64,000 nt of DNA, taken from Deltaproteobacteria bacterium (GTDB taxonomy: Bacteria; Myxococcota_A; Polyangia; JAAYKL01). Shown piece after piece: positions 61,602 to 64,000 of this stretch. Position 1 is the stretch's first letter. The number at the start of each line of letters is the position of its first letter. The notes beneath the pieces were generated by a model. That model saw only the letters and a list, made by a program, of their open reading frames with translations, was not told where the DNA came from and ran no database searches. The position numbers and the translations under genes were made by a program. Where the stretch lies: positions 62,001 through 126,000 of the forward strand of contig JAFGQN010000222.1 of the NCBI GenBank assembly GCA_016935665.1, given 5' to 3'.

Positions 61602-62540
61602 TCATGCCGTGATAATTGACACTTTTTTCGGATATTTTTTTAGCCACTGGTCATCCCAGTCACGAAACGCCACAGTGTTTTTCCCGCTTCTCTCAACTAT
61701 TTTTGCTACCTGATATTTTGACATGCCAAGCGTTTGCCCAATTTCTGCATGTTTTAAATACGTTGTGTTATGCAGAGCCCATACTGCGAAACGTCGCGCT
61801 GGATTTCCGCCGCGTCCCGGTACAGCTTCCTGCAAGGATGCTTCATCGACTCCGGTGATTTGGCAAATATCCTTAATCAATCGGGCCAGTGGCAGGACAG
61901 AACCAGATATGGAGGCCGTGTTTTGAGTGCGATGCGGCGCACACAAATGCCACTGAAACCATCCGGTGTCCATTCGCATTCCCTGTGGCCAGGGTTCTGA
62001 TTTACGATGAAGCTTCATCGTCAGCTCTTTCAATTTCTCCGGAGAGCCAAATCGATTGGCCATCTCATCGGTAGCCAGCCATTCGGGATGACTGTCGCGT
62101 CCCAGTAATCGACGATAGCTGGTCCAGGCATTTAACCCGTCAATGCGCGTTATCAATCCGGCTTTGAGAGGATTCAAATGTATGTAAGCCGCAAGATATG
62201 TCAGATACGCTTGTTTTTTGACCAGCTGACTCTTAAAGCGTCCGCGAAATAGAGTACCATCCCTGCCATGGCGACGATTGAAAGACTGGGTATATGTGGC
62301 GCCAAGATGCTTCATGGCATCAGATACATTGCCAAGGGGACTGCGTATCAGCAAATGATAGTGATTGGGCATCAGCGAGTACGCATGAATTTCAATTCCA
62401 AAACGGTCAATGGTGTTGTGAAGTGTAAACAAAAAATCAACCGCATCAGTGTCATCAAGATAAATTCGGTCCTGATTCCGACCCCGGTTCATTACATGGT
62501 GCCATGCACCTGGAAAATCTTCTCGTATTGGTCTGGGCAT
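61602..62540 (-). CDS. Y1 (HUH) transposase, REP-associated tyrosine transposase type
   Basis: The 312-residue protein has PREDFPG-like start and HHVMNRGRNQDRIYLDD, the HUH site in YSLMPNHYHLLIRSP, GTLFRGRFKSQLV, and YLAAYIHLNPLKAGL. The catalytic Tyr lies in this last region, with the usual spacing. The C-terminal part has a helix-turn-helix-like segment (EIGQTLGMSKYQVAKIVER) that probably reads end sequences. The frame is intact, so the element may be active. Confidence 0.93.
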   Translation of the reverse strand: MPRPIREDFPGAWHHVMNRGRNQDRIYLDDTDAVDFLFTLHNTIDRFGIEIHAYSLMPNHYHLLIRSPLGNVSDAMKHLGATYTQSFNRRHGRDGTLFRGRFKSQLVKKQAYLTYLAAYIHLNPLKAGLITRIDGLNAWTSYRRLLGRDSHPEWLATDEMANRFGSPEKLKELTMKLHRKSEPWPQGMRMDTGWFQWHLCAPHRTQNTASISGSVLPLARLIKDICQITGVDEASLQEAVPGRGGNPARRFAVWALHNTTYLKHAEIGQTLGMSKYQVAKIVERSGKNTVAFRDWDDQWLKKYPKKVSIITA

Positions 62541-62564
62541 GCAGAAACAGTAACGATGAAAGTG

Positions 62565-62717
62565 TCATATGTCAAGGCCTGACCCCATTTCTGATGACCC
62601 CATTTCTGATTTATCCACAAACCCAAAACCATGCTTTACCTCATTCTTCTTCTGAACACCAGAATTAGTATTTGCCCTACTTTTATTTTCTTTCGACTTT
62701 TCAACTTGTGCACACAT
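62565..62717 (-). pseudogene. Truncated eCIS-effector-like gene, cut by the transposon
   Basis: ATG 62717, with AAAAAGG nine bases upstream, opens a 50-codon frame: MCAQVEKSKENKSRAN...HGFGFVDKSEMG. Its first 35 residues track the neighbouring 300-residue protein (MYKQVEKPKEKKSRA...QGFGFVDNRPE). After GFVD the frame enters transposon sequence and stops at TGA 62565. The missing C-terminal part was not found elsewhere in the window. Confidence 0.85.
62580..62609. repeat. 15-bp tandem duplication at transposon right border
   Basis: TGACCCCATTTCTGA is present twice back to back (62580-62594 and 62595-62609). It joins transposon sequence (including an imperfect GTCAAGGCCTGAC hairpin just before) to the truncated gene. 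Confidence 0.8.
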
Positions 62718-62747
62718 ATCTCAAACCTTTTTAATTTTTCAGAGTGG

Positions 62748-62780
62748 TTGTTATAGGCTCTCTTCAATTGCCTATAACAA
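62748..62780. repeat. Hairpin upstream of truncated effector-like gene (copy 2)
   Basis: TTGTTATAGGC and GCCTATAACAA are exact inverted repeats of 11 bases with an 11-base loop. It lies 30 bases before the ATG of the truncated gene. The same hairpin occurs 32 bases before the next gene, so it belongs to the repeated unit. Confidence 0.85.
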
Positions 62781-62900
62781 TTGGGCTATAAGCCGTTTTA
62801 ATGATTTTTAGGTTTTGTTATGGGCTGCTCCCCTTTGAGTGGTATCCAATCCTTGACTATACCGAGGCGCTCATTCTGTTTTACGCATCTGTACTGCTTA

Positions 62901-63803
62901 TTAGCGCATCATATAATCCCCGTCTGAGTCATACTCGTCTGAGTCGTATTCAGCTTCATCTAGGTCACCATCTCTACTGCCATCTATCCAAAGTCTAAAT
63001 GCCTCTCTCCTATTAGCATCCCATGACTGAGAAAATGTTGCATATGATGGTATGTCTTCAGCTTGCTGACGACGTCGCTCAATTAATTGATCATAATTGT
63101 CGCCATCAATATAATTCCTAAGAGTTTGCCATGCATTACTTTGCGCCACACTCACTATCCCATTTGTTACGATATTACCTTGCCCTGCTCCCACCGGATT
63201 CAAACCTCCATGAACAACATCAGCCGCTACCCATGTTGAATCGTTGGCACCAGAATTAACTTTAGTTATCAATTTCCCAATAATATGATTAGCTCCAGGC
63301 GCAGCTTCTGCAGCTGTTGTCAAATCAGCCCAAATCTTTGTCCCCCCCCTCACCCTACTGTAATCTGGATTAGAGCCACCTCCATTATTCGCCATCTTCC
63401 ATCCATTAGCACCAGCCCATACATTCAGCTTTTCTTCAACACAATTACCCCACCCCCTTGCTGTTGGATTAGCCATATACCTTGCTTGATGGCGTGTGTG
63501 TAAAGCAGGGGCAGGGTTGTTCTGAACATCATTGGTGGCATCTGTTTCTGCAGTAGCTATTTGTGCATCAAGAGCATTAATATAAACCAAATCTGCGGGT
63601 GCAGGAGTGTAACTCACTCCACTTGTAGAGACCACTCGCTGGGCAACTGTATTACCTATCATTGCTTTTAGCTTTCTTTGCCTAATGACTTCTGGACGAT
63701 TATCGACAAATCCAAATCCTTGTTTCTCCTTATTATTCTCAATAACTGAAATAGCAACCGCTCTACTCTTTTTTTCTTTCGGCTTCTCTACTTGTTTATA
63801 CAT
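62901..63803 (-). CDS. eCIS/DUF4157-type effector-like protein with unknown C-terminal domain
   Basis: The 300-residue protein lacks a signal peptide. After a charged start (about 1-30) comes GFVDNRPEVIRQRKLKAMIG, the motif often seen at the N-terminus of proteins linked to extracellular contractile injection systems and DUF4157 loci. The central part (HTRHQARYMANPTARGWGNC and VEEKLNVWAG, IWADLTT, GANHIIGKLIT) has Cys, His and Asp residues that could form an active site, but the family is unknown to me. It ends in an acidic tail (DGDLDEAEYDSDEYDSDGD). AAGG precedes ATG 63803 by nine bases. No injection-system genes lie in this window. Confidence 0.7.
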   Translation of the reverse strand: MYKQVEKPKEKKSRAVAISVIENNKEKQGFGFVDNRPEVIRQRKLKAMIGNTVAQRVVSTSGVSYTPAPADLVYINALDAQIATAETDATNDVQNNPAPALHTRHQARYMANPTARGWGNCVEEKLNVWAGANGWKMANNGGGSNPDYSRVRGGTKIWADLTTAAEAAPGANHIIGKLITKVNSGANDSTWVAADVVHGGLNPVGAGQGNIVTNGIVSVAQSNAWQTLRNYIDGDNYDQLIERRRQQAEDIPSYATFSQSWDANRREAFRLWIDGSRDGDLDEAEYDSDEYDSDGDYMMR

Positions 63804-63835
63804 ATCTCAAACCTTTTTACTTAGTCTTTGCCATT

Positions 63836-63867
63836 TGTTATAGGCTTTACTTTTATTGCCTATAACA
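63836..63867. repeat. Hairpin upstream of effector-like gene (copy 1)
   Basis: TGTTATAGGC and GCCTATAACA are exact inverted repeats of 10 bases with a 12-base loop, 32 bases before ATG 63803. The stem sequence is the same as copy 2 at 62748-62780. It could be an RNA hairpin, an operator or a recombination site. Confidence 0.85.
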
Positions 63868-64000
63868 TCCACAGATAGCCCAGACTGGACTTTATTTTGA
63901 CTATCTCTTTATTGGTACTGGTCTTTTAACGCCCCCAGTGGCTGAGAGGCAGGGGTCAGGCCGTGAGGGGCTGTTGCCCCAATAAAATTTCTTCGACGAA
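63868..64000. other. Window edge, upstream region of the effector-like gene
   Basis: This holds no credible frame. CAGGCCGTGAGGGG at 63957-63970 also occurs at 56802-56815, upstream of the 381-residue protein gene. It may be another mobile-element scrap, or a sequence shared by these gene units. Confidence 0.4.

Larger units (their letters stand above)
61471..62609 (-). mobile_element. Y1-transposase (IS200/REP-associated type) element
   Basis: The element holds one minus-strand transposase gene, a degenerate second copy of its 3-prime end, a palindrome at the left edge (61471-61493) and a 15-base tandem repeat at the right edge (62580-62609). Its right border cuts an eCIS-effector-like gene. 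The left border is estimated from the palindrome only. Elements of this kind do not make flanking duplications. Confidence 0.7.

Noticed and set aside
62748-63867. Integron attC sites as an explanation for the hairpins
   Set aside because: The arms lack the GTTRRRY/RYYYAAC core pattern and lie upstream of start codons at fixed distance, so a cassette-array reading is not supported.

Overview
The window looks like chromosomal DNA of a Gram-negative, deltaproteobacterium-like organism, possibly of the Myxococcota. This is inferred from signal-peptide lipoproteins with long Asp/Ser/Gly linkers, an outer-membrane polysaccharide export protein paired with a beta-barrel, a carbohydrate-rich gene set, and hydrogenases typical of anaerobic or facultative life. 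No rRNA or tRNA gene was seen, so the taxonomy is soft.

Positions 1-38409 form a large Wzx/Wzy-type exopolysaccharide locus. It holds a flippase, a polymerase/ligase-like protein, a chain-length protein, an OPX lipoprotein with a beta-barrel partner, a WecG/TagA-type transferase, several GT2 and other glycosyltransferases, a pyruvyl transferase homologue, O-acyl/acetyl transferases, a Dol-P-Man-type synthase with a PIG-V-like mannosyltransferase, and two surface glycoside hydrolases (GH44 and GH5-like). Two pieces of secondary-metabolite machinery sit inside it: an unusual AT-ACP-TE protein (5667-8051) and a complete A-PCP-KS-AT-ACP-TE hybrid NRPS-PKS (26211-31880, minus strand), the latter followed upstream by two SagB-like nitroreductases. 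A zinc-ribbon protein that looks like a BY-kinase without its ATP-binding loop lies beside the export genes.

Positions 38410-54341 are one long co-directional hydrogenase operon. An exact FNR-type box (38956-38969) lies upstream of hoxEF-hoxU-hoxY-hoxH-hoxW-(response regulator)-hypF-hypC-hypD-hypE-hypA-hypB. This is followed by a second NAD-linked module (NuoE-like, NuoF-like, and an [FeFe]-hydrogenase-like catalytic subunit). The last protein keeps the four H-cluster cysteines but has Asn where the proton-relay Cys normally sits, so it may be a sensor or have altered chemistry.

Positions 54342-64000 are an accessory region on the minus strand. It contains a methyltransferase, a candidate secreted effector, a dCache protein whose C-terminal half resembles a pentameric ligand-gated ion channel, and a PLP amino-acid decarboxylase just upstream of it in the same direction. 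It ends in a small array of eCIS-effector-like genes that share a hairpin-bearing 5-prime region. One array member has been cut by a Y1 (REP-associated-type) transposase element that has also left relics nearby.
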